From an uncultured Lachnospiraceae bacterium (lineage in GTDB: Bacteria > Bacillota > Clostridia > Lachnospirales > Lachnospiraceae), in the NCBI GenBank assembly GCA_947589315.1, contig CANPZE010000005.1, positions 1-64,000 on the forward strand: 64,000 bases of DNA. The letters run 5' to 3'. The notes under the pieces were generated by a model. That model ran no database searches. It was not told the origin of the DNA and saw nothing but the letters and a program-made list of their open reading frames with translations. Shown here piece after piece: positions 38,446 to 48,329 of the stretch (the first letter of the stretch is position 1; each line of letters begins with the position of its first letter). A program made the translations under genes and the position numbers.

Positions 38446-38886
38446 TTAATAGCATGCCTCACCAGAATGCTTCGTTATAGTTTCCGTCTTTCCTCCGTAA
38501 GACACCTCATATACTGCCTTCAAACGGAAACGCTTTCCGGACGCCACAGCCTTCTCTCTGTCCATGGAAAGGATAATACTATCCGTTACCGTCTTCTTAT
38601 ACGGATCAGTATTCACTGCCTTCCAGCCGCCGTCCACATACTTCTGCAGCGTCAGCTTTGCCACGAGCTTTGTCACTCCTGGTATTCCTACCACCTCTCC
38701 ATGCATCTTAGCCTTTCCATTATTGATACGAAGTGAGGTAGATGTGCTCATTGTATACAGGCTGCAAACAGAAATGCCCGGATCCTCCGCCGTCTCCGGC
38801 GCTGCCGCTGCCGCCAGCCTCTGACAGGGAGCCATCCCCACCATCACTGCCAAACCTACCACTGCCGCTTTTCTTGCAAATCTCAT
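38446..38886 (-). CDS. Small secreted protein of unknown function
   Basis: The 146-residue product begins with a signal peptide (RFARKAAVVGLAVMVGMAP, then cleavage near AAAAAPE). The mature part is beta-rich with a repeated lysine-aromatic pattern and has no recognised domain. The ATG at 38886 has AAAGGAG six bases upstream; longer forms lack such a site. It follows a DUF4367 gene by about 50 bases on the same strand and may be co-transcribed. No function can be assigned. Confidence 0.7.
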   Translation of the reverse strand: MRFARKAAVVGLAVMVGMAPCQRLAAAAAPETAEDPGISVCSLYTMSTSTSLRINNGKAKMHGEVVGIPGVTKLVAKLTLQKYVDGGWKAVNTDPYKKTVTDSIILSMDREKAVASGKRFRLKAVYEVSYGGKTETITKHSGEACY

Positions 38887-38935
38887 ATCGAACTCCTTTC
38901 GTAATACATCATCTGTTCTTTTGTTCCTGCTTCCT

Positions 38936-39706
38936 TTACTGAATATCTTCTGCAATCCGTATCATCTCTTCCTCAGGCAGATAACCCAATATTGTAAACA
39001 CATAGTTATCCTTTACCCAGAAAAGCAGCACTCTGTCCCGGCCAGGATATGCATCATCCTTAACATACTTCTTTCCCCATACACCGCTGATCTGGATATC
39101 CTCCACCTCAGCATTCTCTGAATCCACCGAGTACTTCCCTTCCTTAGAAATAATGTCCTGCCAGTAGAGAAAGTACTCATCGCCTCTCTGATAAATTACA
39201 TGATAACTCTCTTGATTGGATGTCTCCTGATCCAATTCATATCCTTCCGGCAGCTTTCCAAGGAGATACCTGCGTTCAATCTGTGTGGGAACATTGTCAG
39301 GATTCTCCGGTACCAGGGTGATTTCGTCCATTTTATCTTCTTTGTCGTATGTAATTTCCTTCCTTACATGGTCTCCCTGATCGGGCTGGGCATAACACAG
39401 CATCACCACATGCGATCCCAGCAATAGAGATAACAGCAGGCTTGCCACACGAACCATTCCCTTATGCCACATTCTCCTGTTCCTCTGTCTTACTTCCCGC
39501 CGGGCCAGCTCCTGGCGTAGCTGCTCCTGTCTCTGCTTTTCCTCCAAAGCCTCCATTACCTGCTCATAGATTGCATCTATTTCAGCCGTACTGAGATGGG
39601 CTATAGCCGGAATCTCCACCATGTCTATACTTTCTAGCATTTCTTTTGTGAGTCTTGCCTGCGTTTCCATGAAGGCCTGTTTTAATTCCTCCTGGCTGAT
39701 CCGCAT
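38936..39706 (-). CDS. DUF4367-type membrane-anchored protein
   Basis: This 256-residue protein has a helical cytoplasmic part (residues 1-80), one membrane helix near residues 85-105 (VRVASLLLSLLLGSHVVMLCY) and an outer domain ending in the DUF4367 pattern (YLLGKLPEGYELD ... YLPEEEMIRIAEDI). This domain is common at the C-terminus of anti-sigma-like proteins. No sigma factor gene is adjacent, which is unusual for that role. It appears to pair with the secreted protein just downstream. Confidence 0.65.
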   Translation of the reverse strand: MRISQEELKQAFMETQARLTKEMLESIDMVEIPAIAHLSTAEIDAIYEQVMEALEEKQRQEQLRQELARREVRQRNRRMWHKGMVRVASLLLSLLLGSHVVMLCYAQPDQGDHVRKEITYDKEDKMDEITLVPENPDNVPTQIERRYLLGKLPEGYELDQETSNQESYHVIYQRGDEYFLYWQDIISKEGKYSVDSENAEVEDIQISGVWGKKYVKDDAYPGRDRVLLFWVKDNYVFTILGYLPEEEMIRIAEDIQ

Positions 39707-39856
39707 CTCTTGTACCTCCTCTAACTACTTAAACTACTTAAATAAAACATCCCGATTATAGTAATTCTTAATATTATTTTAATGTGACAAAAATCTGCAA
39801 AAATCTCTTTTTTTCTTAATTTCTGCTGAATTGCGGCAATTTCACATTTATTACAG

Positions 39857-40363
39857 CTATCTTTCAGAGACAGAGATTGCCTCGATGGCCACGCTGCCGC
39901 CCCGCACAACCTCGATCCGGTTCACAAAAGATCTGCGGAAGAGAGCAATCATTTCATTCACTCCCTGTTCTGTTTTAATGCACTGTATTAATACGGTATT
40001 TTTGTCATAATCAATAATTTTCAGATCAAAGGTCTGCGCGATCCGGAAGATTTCCTCTTTGTCCTTTTCATGACAGCTGCTGACTTTGATAAACAGCAGC
40101 TCTCTTTTGTGGATCGGCACATCGGTAAAATCTACCACCTTGATCACCTCCACACATCGGTTCAGCTGCTTGATGACCTGCTCGAAAGTCACGTCATCCA
40201 TTGTCAGGCCGATGGTCATCCGCGACACAGTGGAATCCTCCGTCTCCCCCACAGTGAGGGTGTCCAGATTATAGTTTTTGCCGGACAGCAGGCCAGACAC
40301 CTTGGCCAGCACACCAATCTGATTTTCTACATACATTGATATCCATCGCTTCTTTGTCTCCAT
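39857..40363 (-). CDS. ilvN: Acetolactate synthase small subunit
   Basis: The 168-residue regulatory subunit has an N-terminal ACT domain (ISMYVENQIGVLAKVSGLLSGKNYNLDTL) that binds valine, and a second domain after residue 80. It follows ilvB by 19 bases on the same strand. Confidence 0.95.
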   Translation of the reverse strand: METKKRWISMYVENQIGVLAKVSGLLSGKNYNLDTLTVGETEDSTVSRMTIGLTMDDVTFEQVIKQLNRCVEVIKVVDFTDVPIHKRELLFIKVSSCHEKDKEEIFRIAQTFDLKIIDYDKNTVLIQCIKTEQGVNEMIALFRRSFVNRIEVVRGGSVAIEAISVSER

Positions 40364-40382
40364 ATCTTTCCTCCCCCTTCTA

Positions 40383-42104
40383 CTAACAATCCAGAATCAT
40401 CTGATCTAACGCTTTCCCACCGGGAACCATGGGTGATACATTGGCTTCTCTGTCAATGATGAATTCCAACAGCGTGGGGGCTTTCCTGTGCTCCCCGGCA
40501 TAGGCAAAGGCCCGGGGGATATCTTCCTCCTGGGTAACGCGCATTCCATATGCGTCATAGCTTTCTGCCAGCTTAACAAAGTCTGGCGTATAGGGAGGGC
40601 AGCATTTATCTTTATCCAGGCAATTTCTCTGGCAGCTCCTGCGATAGGTCAGGCAGGTACTGGAGTATCTCCGGTCAAAGAAAAGCTGCTGCCATTGACG
40701 GACATTTCCCAGATAGCCATTATTAAATACGATCAGGGTCAGGGGAAGCTCCAGGGCCACTGCTGTAGCCAGTTCCTGAATATTCATCTGCATGCCTCCG
40801 TCCCCGGAAACAGCGAATACCTGCCGGTGGGGATTCCCCAGCTGCGCGCCCAGAGCTGCCGGCAATCCATAGCCCATAGTCCCCAGGCCGCCGGAGGTAA
40901 GAAGCTGGCGGTTGGATTCCAATTCCAGGTATTGGGTCGTCCAAAGCTGGTTCTGCCCTACATCAGTAGCTACAATAGGAGAATCATAATGCTCATTGAT
41001 ATAGCGGATAACCTTCTCCGGTGTCAGGCCCGGATAGCGATCCATCGTAATGGGATATTGCTCTTTCCATGCCTGTACCTGTTCTACCCAGGGGGCGATT
41101 TTTGGGGGAATTACATATTCTAACACCTTTTCAATAGCTAATTTGGCATCTGCTACAATGGGAATATCCACCACAATGTTTTTGGAAATGGAAGCGGAGT
41201 CTACATCAATATGGATAATCCTGGCTTTGCTGGCAAATTCGCTGATCTTGCCGGTAATCCGGTCATTGAAGCGGGTGCCAATAGAGAAGAGCACATCGCA
41301 TTCGCTTACGGCATGATTAGCGGCATAGCTGCCATGGATCCCAATATTCCCCAGATAGAGAGGATGGCGGGAAGGGATAGCTCCTTTCCCCATGATTGTA
41401 GTGATCACCGGAATCCCTGTTTTCTCTGCCAGCTGCAGCATCTTCTCATTTGCCCCGGAGATATTTACACCGCCTCCCAGGAGGAACAAGGGCTTCTTTG
41501 CCTTCTTCAATGTATTGACTGCCTTTTTGATCTGGCCCACATGAACGCCCTCATTAGGCTTATATCCCCGAATTGATACTTCTTTGGGATATTCTTCGCT
41601 GCCCAGCTCCTGCTGGATGTCTTTCGGCAGATCTATCAGAACCGGGCCGGGACGTCCCGTCCTGGCAATGTAAAAGGCTTCCCGGATAATCCGGCCCAGA
41701 TCCTCCCGTTTCCTAACGGTCACCGCATATTTACAGATATTTCGCACGATCCCTACAATATCTACTTCCTGGAAGGCATCGTTGCCCATAAGGCCCAGAG
41801 GCACCTGCCCTGTAATACATACCAGGGGCACACTGTCGTAATTGGCTGTGGCGATCCCTGTCACCAGATTGGTCGCCCCGGGACCGCTGGTCACAAGACA
41901 GACTCCCACCTTTCCTGTAGAGCGGGCATAACCATCGGCTGCATGGATCAGCGCCTGTTCATGCCGGGGAAGGATGACTTCTATCTCTTTCTCCCCATAT
42001 AGGGCATCAAAAATGTCAATGGCCTGGCCGCCTGGATATCCAAAGAGAATATCAACTCCCTCTTCCTTCAATGCCTTTACCAAAAGTTCTGTTCCTTTTA
42101 TCAT
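40383..42104 (-). CDS. ilvB: Acetolactate synthase large subunit, with a Cys-rich insert
   Basis: IlvB joins two pyruvates (or pyruvate and 2-oxobutyrate) in valine, leucine and isoleucine synthesis. The 573-residue protein has the ThDP glutamate in PRHEQAL and the ThDP/Mg motif GDGGMQMN followed by FNN. Just after it, at 40598-40655, the segment SSTCLTYRRSC then NCLDKDKCCPP holds five cysteines in about 20 residues, absent from the E. coli enzyme as I recall it. The ATG at 42104 has GGAGG eight bases upstream. Confidence 0.95.
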   Translation of the reverse strand: MIKGTELLVKALKEEGVDILFGYPGGQAIDIFDALYGEKEIEVILPRHEQALIHAADGYARSTGKVGVCLVTSGPGATNLVTGIATANYDSVPLVCITGQVPLGLMGNDAFQEVDIVGIVRNICKYAVTVRKREDLGRIIREAFYIARTGRPGPVLIDLPKDIQQELGSEEYPKEVSIRGYKPNEGVHVGQIKKAVNTLKKAKKPLFLLGGGVNISGANEKMLQLAEKTGIPVITTIMGKGAIPSRHPLYLGNIGIHGSYAANHAVSECDVLFSIGTRFNDRITGKISEFASKARIIHIDVDSASISKNIVVDIPIVADAKLAIEKVLEYVIPPKIAPWVEQVQAWKEQYPITMDRYPGLTPEKVIRYINEHYDSPIVATDVGQNQLWTTQYLELESNRQLLTSGGLGTMGYGLPAALGAQLGNPHRQVFAVSGDGGMQMNIQELATAVALELPLTLIVFNNGYLGNVRQWQQLFFDRRYSSTCLTYRRSCQRNCLDKDKCCPPYTPDFVKLAESYDAYGMRVTQEEDIPRAFAYAGEHRKAPTLLEFIIDREANVSPMVPGGKALDQMILDC

Positions 42105-42214
42105 GCTATATCCCTCCATTCCATTTAGTGAAAAAGGCATGCCTGTATTGCTTAATATGATACAACCCGTCAAGCTCATTTGGCAAGAGGCAACCTTTTC
42201 CGGAAGAGAATGCG

Positions 42215-42976
42215 TCAGCGGACAAACTGCATCAGAAAGGACTGGGGAAGATATTTGCAGACTCCCCGGAAGGCATTCATCCACGCCCCATATACCGATA
42301 CCGCCTTCCCATGCTTGGCATCCAGTAAAGCCCTCCGTACCACCTTTTCCGGCTTTACCATGACAATCCGTTTGTACAGTTTAATGCTCTGATGTCTTTC
42401 TGCAATATCAAAAAATTCTGTCTTTACAGGCCCGGGACATACTGCTGTCACCTGGATCTCCCGTTCTTTCAATTCCTCTGCCAGAGCTCTGGAGAAGCTG
42501 AGTACATACGCTTTGCTGGCAGCATAGACCGCAAATCCCGGCTGGGGCAGGAATGCCGCAGAGGATGCCATCTGGACCACTACCCCCTTCCGTACCATGT
42601 ACGGAAGCGCCATATAGGTAACGGCAGTCAGGGCGCGGCAATTCAAATCTATCATTCCTATATTTTCCTGCTCTTCCGTTTCCATGACCTTTCCGATGAT
42701 GCCATACCCTGCCGCATTTACCAGAATCTTTATCTGAGGCTTTTCCCGTTCCAGCAGCGCTGCTAATTCTTCCAGGCATTGGGGCTGCTGCAGGTCCAGG
42801 GCGAGGACTCTCACCCTCTTCCCCAGAAGCATCCCTTCCAGTTCTTCCAGGCGTTCCTTTCTGCGGGCTATAAGCCAGATTTCCTCTATACTGCGGTAGC
42901 TCTGTGCGATCTGAAGGGCAAATTCTCTCCCTATCCCAGAAGAGGCCCCTGTAATAATTGCTGTCTTTCCTGTCAT
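42215..42976 (-). CDS. Short-chain dehydrogenase/reductase
   Basis: This 253-residue NAD(P)-dependent oxidoreductase has the cofactor loop TGASSGIGREF and the catalytic YAASK with the upstream serine in MASSAAFL. The ATG at 42976 is preferred since GGGGGA lies four to five bases upstream. The substrate is not visible. It ends 110 bases before ilvB and begins 31 bases after the LTA-synthase-like gene. Confidence 0.88.
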   Translation of the reverse strand: MTGKTAIITGASSGIGREFALQIAQSYRSIEEIWLIARRKERLEELEGMLLGKRVRVLALDLQQPQCLEELAALLEREKPQIKILVNAAGYGIIGKVMETEEQENIGMIDLNCRALTAVTYMALPYMVRKGVVVQMASSAAFLPQPGFAVYAASKAYVLSFSRALAEELKEREIQVTAVCPGPVKTEFFDIAERHQSIKLYKRIVMVKPEKVVRRALLDAKHGKAVSVYGAWMNAFRGVCKYLPQSFLMQFVR

Positions 42977-43007
42977 AACGTCCCCCATTTCTATTATCTT
43001 TCATAGA

Positions 43008-44930
43008 TTATTTTTTTCTCTTTATTTTAAAATACTGATCCTGGCGATGCTCTTTGTCAAACAGATAATAATACTGTACGGTTTCATATTCCTCCAGCAG
43101 CCGGCCATATTCCTCCTGTCCCTTATCTCCTTCCCAATCATAAAGCCTCCCCTGATCATCGTAATAGCCCTTGGCGCTGATACAGGGAAGTTTGTCATGC
43201 AGGGCCAGAAGAAATCGCTGATAGTCGGTAAGCTCTAAGCCTGCCGCCTGCATCATAAGCACAGACAGATAATTGATCGAGGTGCATTCAATCTCTTGTT
43301 CGGGAATATCGTAATTGGCCCAGATGAAAAAGGGAACCTTATATTTCTGCATATTTTCCTTATGATTAAAATCATCCGGATCCTTCCCCATGATTTTCTG
43401 ATAAAATCTATCCGGCAGATGGGGCTGATGGTCGCCAAACAGTACGATCAAGGTCGGCTCCTTTTCCTTTTTAAAATATTTTATCAGCTTCTCCAACGCC
43501 TCATCCGAAAGTTTTATCAGGGACAGATATTGGTCTGCCTCAAATTGCCTCTGATCAGAAATCACCCTCACCGGATCTTCAAACTGGTAATCTGTGTCTG
43601 TATAAGCGCTATGATTCTGCATTGTTACATTGAAAAGGCACAGGGAGCTTCCCTCCTGCTTCTGCTGATACAGCTCCCGGATCATCTGATAATCTGTCTC
43701 ATCACTAACATATTTACGCACCAATAAAGGATCCTTCACATCTTTTAAAGAGAGGAACTTCTGAAATCCCAGCAGTGGATACACCCGGTTCCGGTTGTAT
43801 CCAGAAGGATAATATGGGTGGAATGCCACCGCCTCCTGGTAATTTCCCTGGGCTAAGATGCTATCGATCACCGTAGGAACCTGATCCTTTATGTATTGCA
43901 GATAGGGGTTGCCTGGGAGGAAGGCTTTGCTGCAGCCTGTCAGAAATTCAAACTCTGAATTGGCTGTGTAGCCCCCATAGACAGAGGATTCCACATAACC
44001 CCGTATGGTATTCTTCTTCAATTTGCGAAAATATTCCAGATAGGGTTTGTCTGTGTAGATATCCCCCAGGACTTCCAGGTCGGAAAAGGATTCGTTCATG
44101 ATCATGATCAGATTCGGGGAGGTCACGCCTCCGGAACGGTCTGCCAGCACGCTGTTCACGCCAGAGGTCTTGCCGTAATGGGACAGAATCTCTTCTGCCT
44201 TCTCCGGAGAATAGCCTTCCGGCGGTTCTACCTCTGCCTCGCCTGCATTGGCAGTCACATACAGGACATAACCGTATTTGGAGATTCCTATATTATGGTC
44301 CCAGGTTAATCCGCTGACGTCTTCCCAGAAAGTAAATGTATTCCCCAGCCACAGATAGAACAGGAGCGCTGCCGCCAGGCCAATCCCTCCTGCTATCATA
44401 TTTCTCCGGCTCGCATACCTTCTGCCCGATTCAGGGGCCGGAAGAAAGAGCAAGGCGATTCCTGCAGCTGCCGTCAATAGTCCCAGCCAAAAGGCTGGCT
44501 CTAACGTATAATTATAATCTCCGGCCACTCCCGCCGCTGTCTTTACTGCAAAAAGGTCCATATAGACGATTCCATATCCCCGAAAGGCATCTACAAAATA
44601 ATTGGCAATCCCCAGCGCCAATACTCCTGCCTGGGACAGCAACAGCGCCGGACGGAACCGGTGGAATACAGATACCAGAAGAATGTTGGCAGACAGGAGC
44701 AGCAGGACATTTTTAAATCCATAATACAGTCCGATCTCCGCCAAATCACCTTTTAAAAAGCATTCAATGGAAATATATTCCAAAACCGGAGCCAATAGAA
44801 AGACTGACAGCAGAAGAACAGGATTTCTGCGAATCCTGTTCTCTTTATCTGCCCGGACCCCGCCTGCCTTTTCCTCCTGCCGCCGCTCATTCTCTTCTGC
44901 GGCCTTCTGTTCCTGTATCGCTTCTTCCAT
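43008..44930 (-). CDS. LTA-synthase-like sulfatase-family membrane protein
   Basis: The 640-residue protein has an acidic cytoplasmic tail, five membrane helices (about residues 35-220) and an outer sulfatase-type domain. The likely nucleophile threonine lies in GGYTANSEFEFLTG, and the metal-binding part in FGDHQPHLPDRF. Such enzymes polymerise glycerol phosphate (lipoteichoic acid) or add phosphoglycerol to membrane glycans. The substrate cannot be fixed from sequence. It follows the HtrA gene in the same direction. Confidence 0.88.
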   Translation of the reverse strand: MEEAIQEQKAAEENERRQEEKAGGVRADKENRIRRNPVLLLSVFLLAPVLEYISIECFLKGDLAEIGLYYGFKNVLLLLSANILLVSVFHRFRPALLLSQAGVLALGIANYFVDAFRGYGIVYMDLFAVKTAAGVAGDYNYTLEPAFWLGLLTAAAGIALLFLPAPESGRRYASRRNMIAGGIGLAAALLFYLWLGNTFTFWEDVSGLTWDHNIGISKYGYVLYVTANAGEAEVEPPEGYSPEKAEEILSHYGKTSGVNSVLADRSGGVTSPNLIMIMNESFSDLEVLGDIYTDKPYLEYFRKLKKNTIRGYVESSVYGGYTANSEFEFLTGCSKAFLPGNPYLQYIKDQVPTVIDSILAQGNYQEAVAFHPYYPSGYNRNRVYPLLGFQKFLSLKDVKDPLLVRKYVSDETDYQMIRELYQQKQEGSSLCLFNVTMQNHSAYTDTDYQFEDPVRVISDQRQFEADQYLSLIKLSDEALEKLIKYFKKEKEPTLIVLFGDHQPHLPDRFYQKIMGKDPDDFNHKENMQKYKVPFFIWANYDIPEQEIECTSINYLSVLMMQAAGLELTDYQRFLLALHDKLPCISAKGYYDDQGRLYDWEGDKGQEEYGRLLEEYETVQYYYLFDKEHRQDQYFKIKRKK

Positions 44931-44944
44931 GGGTATATACCTCT

Positions 44945-46600
44945 CTAAAAACCAAAGGGCAGAAAATTCCCAAATCCGCCGAAACCGGAATCCCCGCCAT
45001 ATTCTCCGCCCTCTTCTCCCGGCTGTTGGGTGGGTGATTCCTGCTGCTGCCCGCTATCTGTGCTTTCCGGCAGGTTATCCAGGGATTCTTTCCCCTGGAG
45101 GACTACTTCCAATTTCTTTTCCTGGTAACTTCCTTCCGTAAGACGCATCACGGTGATCGTCACGGTAGTGCCTTTCCGATAGCTGTTTACTTTCTCCTGA
45201 AGGCTCTCGGAATTGCTCACCTTCATATCATTGACTGCGGTAATAATGTCTCCGGTAAGGATGCCTCCCTTCTGGGCCGCGCCTCCCTCTGCCACTTCGA
45301 ATACATACACTCCGCTGGGCATATTAAAGGAACTGGCCTCTTGAGACACTGTTTTGATCGATACTCCCAGATAACCTTTCTCATTCTCAGTCAGCACTTC
45401 CTTGTTCATTAATTCGTCAATAATAGGCGTAGCCTCGGATATGGGAATGGCATATCCCACTCCTTCTACCTTGGAGCTTGCAATCTTAGCGGAATTAATT
45501 CCAATCACCTCTCCCTGCATATTCAGAAGCGCCCCTCCGCTATTCCCTGGATTGATCGCCGCATCGGTCTGAATTACTTTAAGGGTATTGTCAGAGCCAT
45601 CCGTCTGGGACGTCTCTGTAATTTCCCGGTTCTTAGCGCTGATATATCCCACCGTTACCGACTGGCCATAGCCCAGGGCGTTTCCAATGGCAATAGCCAT
45701 TTCTCCTACCTTCACCTCAGAGGAATCCCCCAAATGGGCGATCCGGATCCTGTCCAGGGTAGAGTCTTTGATATCTGCCAGCTTGACGGCCACTACTGCC
45801 AGATCAGCCGTGCTGTCCGATCCCTTTTCCGTAGCATCGTAAACTTCTTCATCAATAAACTGGACAGAAATATTGTCTGCCCCCTGGATCACATGATGAT
45901 TGGTAGCGATCAGCAGTTCTGTGTCATTCTTGCCTACGATAAAACCTGATCCGGAACTGGCCGTATCCTCTCCTTCAAAATACTGGCCAAAGATACTATA
46001 ATACCCCTCTCCCTGGGCTTTGCTGGTGATGGCTACTACGGACGGCATTGTGTTGTCTACAATGGCTGATACATCCGCTGTCCCCACGGCGCTGCTGGTA
46101 GCTGCCTGGACATAGTCCACATGGTCTGTGGTATAACCAATATTCCGGGTACCCCCGGTGCTGATCCCCAGCGCCCTTTGAAATACCAGGGACATTCCCT
46201 GAAAACAGACGGCTGCCAATACGCCAAACAACACGGCGCATGCTGCGCAGATCCCTATCTTTTTCCAGGTAAGGCCTGTCTTTTTCTTTTCCTTCCCCTG
46301 ATCCTCTTCCGCAGATGAATAAAATGTTTCCTTTGGTACATTATCAATACTAATGGGTTCAACACGCTCCTGCTCCTGCCCCTCAGTAACTGCCTGGGCA
46401 TAATAATCTCCGGAACGGGTGGCATCCTGGGGATTCTCCCGATAAGAATAGCTGTACAGCGAGGAGCCAGAACCTTCAACGGAATTTCCATATTCTCCTG
46501 TATATCCATTAGAAAAGGATTGCTCTTCTAATGCCTGTCCCGGATCCTCTGCATCCGTTCCCTCCTGCCCTTCTATAAACTCCTGTCTTTCTTCTTCCAT
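44945..46600 (-). CDS. HtrA/DegP-like serine protease with PDZ domain
   Basis: The 551-residue protease has a long acidic cytoplasmic part (1-105), one membrane helix (about 115-138), a trypsin-like domain and one PDZ domain (about 400-490). The triad is His236 (ATNHHV), Asp266 (STADLAVV) and Ser354 (NPGNSGGA). The C-terminal tail is Gln/Gly/Phe rich. It acts in protein quality control outside the membrane. The ATG at 46600 has GGAGG five bases upstream. Confidence 0.93.
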   Translation of the reverse strand: MEEERQEFIEGQEGTDAEDPGQALEEQSFSNGYTGEYGNSVEGSGSSLYSYSYRENPQDATRSGDYYAQAVTEGQEQERVEPISIDNVPKETFYSSAEEDQGKEKKKTGLTWKKIGICAACAVLFGVLAAVCFQGMSLVFQRALGISTGGTRNIGYTTDHVDYVQAATSSAVGTADVSAIVDNTMPSVVAITSKAQGEGYYSIFGQYFEGEDTASSGSGFIVGKNDTELLIATNHHVIQGADNISVQFIDEEVYDATEKGSDSTADLAVVAVKLADIKDSTLDRIRIAHLGDSSEVKVGEMAIAIGNALGYGQSVTVGYISAKNREITETSQTDGSDNTLKVIQTDAAINPGNSGGALLNMQGEVIGINSAKIASSKVEGVGYAIPISEATPIIDELMNKEVLTENEKGYLGVSIKTVSQEASSFNMPSGVYVFEVAEGGAAQKGGILTGDIITAVNDMKVSNSESLQEKVNSYRKGTTVTITVMRLTEGSYQEKKLEVVLQGKESLDNLPESTDSGQQQESPTQQPGEEGGEYGGDSGFGGFGNFLPFGF

Positions 46601-46772
46601 GATAGCCTCCATTTCTATACTGTTCCCAGGCTCCCTCTGCCCAGAACAGAATATCTTATCAGACATATAAATGCAAATCTATGCACACTATGCAGTGTAG
46701 CAATGATTTGTGATATTCCTGTGAACTAGCTATTAAAATTTCCTGATACTGATAAAAGTATGAGGATTATTA

Positions 46773-46801
46773 TTGCGATTTATTTCGGAAACCTTTATAA
46801 T
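46773..46801 (+). promoter_or_regulatory. Promoter of the sugar-phosphate transferase gene
   Basis: TTGCGA (46773-46778), 17-base spacer, TATAAT (46796-46801). The GTG start codon lies 38 bases downstream. The divergent gap to htrA (46601-46839) holds no gene. Confidence 0.65.
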
Positions 46802-46839
46802 AATGACATTGTTCCAGAACAGAAAGAGAAGGTGAAACT

Positions 46840-48291
46840 GTGATAAAGGAAAACCAAAAGCTGTTAAATCTATTTCATGTTATCGTGGATGCCATTATTA
46901 TCATTGTATCCTTTATACTTGCCTATAAATTGCGTTTTGATGACACATGGAGTCCTTTGATCCGCTACGGACGTCCCCTCACCCGTTATGGTATTATACT
47001 CTCTCCCCGAGGTTATATCAAGCCGTTGAGTGATTATATTACCATGCTGGTCTTTCTGGTGCCTTCCTATCTGATCATATACCAATTCTGCGATTTGTAC
47101 AATCCAAAGCGCACCAATGGGAAACGGGCAGAATTATTCAGCCTGGTAAAGGCCAATTTTTTCGGAATCATTTACTGCATGGCAATTCTGTATTTTATCA
47201 AGCAGACCAATTATGCCCGGTTATTTCTGGGGATCTTTGCCATAACTAATCTTGTCATTGATTATATCTTCCGCCTGGCCATCACCCACACATTGCGGCA
47301 GATGCGCCGTTCCGGCAAGAATCTGAAGCACATTATGCTGGTGGGGTATAGCCGTACTGCAGAAGGCTATATCGACCGTCTGAGAGTCCATCCGGAATGG
47401 GGGTATTTCATCCATGGTATTTTGGATGATACTAAGCCGGTAGGAGAATCCTATAAAGGCATTAATGTCATCGGCAACACAAATATGCTTGCCAATCTTC
47501 TGAGCAGTAACGAATTTGATGAGATCGCCATTACTCTCAGTATTGATGAATACTCCAAGCTGGAACATATCGTGACCATCTGTGAAAAATCCGGCGTCCA
47601 TACTAAATTTATCCCTGATTACAATCACGTAATCCCTACCAAGCCTTACACCGAGGATCTGGACGGGCTTCCGGTGATCCATGTGCGCCACGTTCCTCTC
47701 AGCTCTTCCCTGAACCGGATCCTGAAGCGGGGCGTGGATATCGCGGGCTCCCTGCTGGGACTGATCCTCCTGTCTCCTTTTATGCTGATCATCGCCGCCC
47801 TGATCAAGCTTACCTCCAAGGGTCCTCTGATATTTACCCAGACCAGGATCGGGCTGCATAATAAAGAATTTTCCATGTATAAGTTCCGCTCCATGCAGGT
47901 GCAGGACGAGAAGGAGGAGCGGAAAGCCTGGACTACCGCCCACGATCCCCGCATCACTCCTATCGGCCGTTTCATGCGCAAGACAAACATTGACGAGCTT
48001 CCCCAGCTGGTAAATGTCCTCCGGGGAGATATGAGCCTGGTCGGTCCGCGTCCGGAGCGTCCCTTCTTTGTCAAAAAATTCCAGGAGACGATCCCCCGCT
48101 ATATGATCAAGCATCAGGTGCGCCCCGGGATGACTGGATGGGCGCAGGTCAACGGTTATCGGGGCGATACCTCTATCACCAAGCGGATCGAATGCGACCT
48201 TTATTATGTAGAGAACTGGACTTTTTGGTTAGACTTTAAGATCCTGTTCCTGACCTTTTTCGGCAGCAAGACCAATGAGAATGCCTATTGA
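46840..48291 (+). CDS. Polyprenyl glycosylphosphotransferase (WcaJ/CpsE-like)
   Basis: The 483-residue membrane enzyme starts surface polysaccharide synthesis by transferring a sugar phosphate to undecaprenyl phosphate. Four N-terminal helices are followed by a soluble domain, and the C-terminal catalytic part has KRGVDIAGSLLGLILL, FTQTRIGLHNKEFSMYKFRSM and DELPQLVNVLRGDMSLVGPRPE. The start is a GTG with AAGGTG seven bases upstream. No other polysaccharide genes follow; the next gene is an LCP ligase. Confidence 0.93.
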   Translation: MIKENQKLLNLFHVIVDAIIIIVSFILAYKLRFDDTWSPLIRYGRPLTRYGIILSPRGYIKPLSDYITMLVFLVPSYLIIYQFCDLYNPKRTNGKRAELFSLVKANFFGIIYCMAILYFIKQTNYARLFLGIFAITNLVIDYIFRLAITHTLRQMRRSGKNLKHIMLVGYSRTAEGYIDRLRVHPEWGYFIHGILDDTKPVGESYKGINVIGNTNMLANLLSSNEFDEIAITLSIDEYSKLEHIVTICEKSGVHTKFIPDYNHVIPTKPYTEDLDGLPVIHVRHVPLSSSLNRILKRGVDIAGSLLGLILLSPFMLIIAALIKLTSKGPLIFTQTRIGLHNKEFSMYKFRSMQVQDEKEERKAWTTAHDPRITPIGRFMRKTNIDELPQLVNVLRGDMSLVGPRPERPFFVKKFQETIPRYMIKHQVRPGMTGWAQVNGYRGDTSITKRIECDLYYVENWTFWLDFKILFLTFFGSKTNENAY

Positions 48292-48329
48292 CCGGAATAC
48301 TGCAGAAGAACCCAGAGAGGAGGATATTT

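Noticed and set aside
39721..39909. Small 62-codon minus-strand frame between the DUF4367 gene and ilvN
   Set aside because: It overlaps the end of ilvN in another frame, runs into AT-rich gap sequence and has no ribosome site.
42105..42214. Possible T-box or leucine/valine leader upstream of ilvB
   Set aside because: The 110-base gap lacks the T-box consensus and a terminator, so no leader control of this type is supported.
44336..45141. Plus-strand frames over the LTA-synthase-like and HtrA genes
   Set aside because: They are antisense shadows with Pro/Arg-rich composition and no motif.
47221..48114. A 297-codon minus-strand frame across the sugar-phosphate transferase gene
   Set aside because: It is antisense to conserved catalytic motifs and has no ribosome site or domain.
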